Shown piece by piece: positions 7,400 to 9,113 of a stretch of DNA of 9,113 bases (position 1 is its first letter; each line of letters begins with the position of its first letter). The stretch is taken from assembly GCA_947174035.1 (NCBI GenBank), contig CAMWHH010000020.1, forward strand, positions 1-9,113. The letters run 5' to 3'. This DNA is from an uncultured Mycoplasma sp. (GTDB lineage: Bacteria > Bacillota_I > Bacilli_A > Mycoplasmatales > Mycoplasmoidaceae). The notes beneath the pieces are model-generated. The model was not told where the DNA came from. It ran no database searches and worked only from the letters and a program-made list of their open reading frames with translations. A program made the translations under genes and the position numbers.

Positions 7400-8442
7400 T
7401 ATTGTTCTCCATCTGTTGAGTTATTGCTATCATCAATATTTTGTTCTTCTTGTTGATTATAATTATCTTGATTATATTGGTCTGCTTCAATTACTACTTC
7501 AGTATCTTGGTACTCTTGTTCATACTGATCTGCTTGTTCTGCTTGTTCATATTGATTTTCTTCAACATTAACTTGTTCAGTATTTGATTCATCAACTATT
7601 TCACTTTGAGAGTAATTTGAAGCATCAAAAGCATCATTATCAGCAAAATCTAAAACTAGATTAACATAGTCATTAGTTTCTTCCATAAAAGGTAAATGTG
7701 CTGAATTTTCAAAAATAACTGTTTGATAATTGTCTAAATTTTCAAATCTTTTACTTGTAGAATTACAACTAATTACTTTATCATGTCTACCTAAGATTAA
7801 TAAAGTTTGTACAGAATTGTTTTCTTCAGAATTTTTAAGTTCAGAATGTAATTTTCAACTCATCATTTTTTTTCTTAAAATTTTAAAGTCTTTCATATGA
7901 AGTGAAAGATATTCAATTTCTTTCTTTATTATTTGGTCTTCTACACCACTATAATGTTTGTTTGGTTCATGAACTAATATATTTTTATATTTTCAGTTTT
8001 TTTCAACTGAATCAGGTAATAGTTTAAGACTGTTAAGACCTTTAAAACTAAATCAAACTGAACTATTCATTGGAGTTACTACAACAGCTTTTTTAAGCTG
8101 ATTTGGAACTAAGTTAGTAACCATTAAAACTATTCCCCCACCCATTGAATGACCAATCAAAACTAAGTCTTCAAAGCCTTTTAGTTTAATGAAATCAGAT
8201 ACATATTTAGCATAGAAAATTGGATCTAGTTGTGTAACATGTTTTAATTTTGCATATCCATGACCTGGCAATTCAATTGCATAATAATTATATTCATCAA
8301 AAAATTTTTCTACATAATCATCATGATATTCAGAAGTTACTGCAAAACCATGAACAAATAAAATATTTTTTGTACTACTATTGTTTGCTTTTCTATATCT
8401 AAAAGTATATCCATTCTCATTTATTAGTTGAAAATCCTTCAT
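7399..8442 (-). CDS. Alpha/beta hydrolase with acidic Gln-rich C-terminal tail
   Basis: The 347-residue protein has a complete hydrolase fold signature: an HGF oxyanion segment (31-33), the nucleophile elbow GHSMGG with Ser99, catalytic Asp221 in LGRHDKVI and His249 in NSAHLPF. The family includes esterases, lipases and peptidases; in mollicutes such genes are often called lysophospholipase-like, but the substrate is not evident. The fold should end near residue 266 (LVLDF). About 81 further residues follow with 25 acidic residues, 14 Gln and no Lys or Arg, with a repeated ADQY(E/N)Q motif, probably disordered. TGA-Trp codons at residues 130, 150 and 196 split it under the standard code. The start has AAGGAA five bases upstream. 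It is the first gene of the operon with ptsI. Confidence 0.9.
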
Positions 8443-8485
8443 AACAGTTCCTTAAATTAAAAATTTATCTAAACAATATATAAAT

Positions 8486-8491
8486 ATTATA
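8486..8491 (-). promoter_or_regulatory. Candidate -10 of the hydrolase-ptsI operon
   Basis: A perfect TATAAT lies on the minus strand about 43 bases before the hydrolase ATG. No recognisable -35 is found 16-18 bases upstream, and the region is almost pure AT, so the match is only suggestive. Confidence 0.35.
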
Positions 8492-8531
8492 AATTTATAA
8501 TTGTATTAATTTTATTTTTTTATCCAAACTG

Positions 8532-8540
8532 TGATATAAA
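8532..8540 (+). promoter_or_regulatory. Candidate extended -10 of the acetyltransferase gene
   Basis: TGATATAAA (TG, one base, then TATAAA) lies about 37 bases before the ATG at 8577. TTGTAT at 8501-8506 is too far away to be its -35. It would fire away from the hydrolase promoter in the shared 134-base divergent region. Confidence 0.3.
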
Positions 8541-8576
8541 AAAATAATATTAAAATATTTAATTTCAAATTCGAAA

Positions 8577-9113
8577 ATGAACAATAAACAAATAATAAAA
8601 AAAGAATTAAAAACTAATAGATTAATTATTAGACCTTTTCTACCAAATGATTTAGAAGATTTCTATGAATATGCAAAAGTTGAAGGTGTTGGTGAAAAAG
8701 CTGGTTGAAAGCATCATGAAAACATTAGTGAAACAAAAAGAATTTTGATTCATTTTATCAACACTAAAACAACATATGCATTAAGTCTACATGAAACTGG
8801 AAAAGTCATTGGATCCATGAGTGTAGAAATTGATAAAGCAGATCCAAATGCCATTATTATTGGTTTTGCTCTTTCAAAAGATTATTGAAATAAAGGTTTT
8901 ACAACTGAAGCTGTAAAAAAGACAATCAATTATGTTTTTAGAAAGACTAAGTTCACTGTAATTAAAGCTAGTCATTTTGATCACAATTTGCAAAGTAAAA
9001 GAGTAATTGAAAAATGTGGTTTTACTTATGTTGATAAAAAAAGAAGTGATAAAAAATATGTAACTGGATATGAAATTGTTAACTATTATGTTTTAAAAAA
9101 ACCAAAATTATAT
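8577..9113 (+). CDS. GNAT acetyltransferase, RimJ/RimL-like, 3' end beyond window
   Basis: The ORF runs 179 codons to the window edge without a stop. It begins with the typical RimJ/RimL-type opening (ELKTNRLIIRPFLPNDLEDFYEY), then strand TTYALSLHETGKVIGSMSV, the acetyl-CoA motif region IGFALSKDYWNKGFTTEAVK (a variant of the usual Q/RxxGxG/A loop) and the late segment ASHFDHNLQSKRVIEKCGF with the Asn-x-x-S-x-R/K-x-x-E-K-x-GF pattern. Such enzymes transfer acetyl from acetyl-CoA to an amino group, on ribosomal proteins, other proteins or small molecules; the target is unknown. Two Trp residues are TGA. The start is the first ATG in frame, but no Shine-Dalgarno precedes it. The protein is nearly complete for the family (about 170-190 residues). 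Confidence 0.88.

Overview
The window comes from a Mollicute, most likely the Spiroplasma/Entomoplasma/Mesoplasma/Mycoplasma mycoides branch. The DNA is very AT-rich, and nearly every long gene only reads through if TGA is tryptophan (genetic code 4). Conserved tryptophans of the recombinase, RNase Y, permease, enzyme I, hydrolase and acetyltransferase are all encoded by TGA, so read with the standard code the genes fall into pieces. Genus is inferred, not proven.

Layout. The plus strand opens with the 3' part of an SGNH/GDSL esterase (to 680) and its intrinsic terminator. A complete tyrosine recombinase follows (785-1546). It converges on ribonuclease Y (rny, minus strand, 1579-2922) across a perfect 18-bp bidirectional terminator. 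Upstream of rny, on the same strand, is a 12-TM APC-type amino acid permease (3063-4781). Its last codons look frameshifted. About 880 bases without a convincing gene follow (4782-5665): a possible permease promoter, a strong hairpin terminator, several perfect inverted repeats, one dubious 64-codon ORF and a pair of interleaved inverted repeats with pseudoknot topology.

Next comes a two-gene minus-strand operon. An alpha/beta hydrolase (7399-8442) has an unusual acidic, Gln-rich tail, and its stop codon overlaps by one base the start of ptsI (5666-7399), enzyme I of the sugar phosphotransferase system. A short AT-rich divergent promoter region separates this operon from a GNAT acetyltransferase on the plus strand (8577 to the window edge, no stop reached).

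Functionally this is mostly housekeeping: sugar uptake energised by PEP (ptsI), amino acid import, mRNA decay (rny) and lipid or ester hydrolysis (two unrelated hydrolases). The least ordinary parts are the structured intergenic stretch next to ptsI, the acidic tail on the hydrolase coupled to ptsI, the stand-alone recombinase and the permease 3' frameshift.
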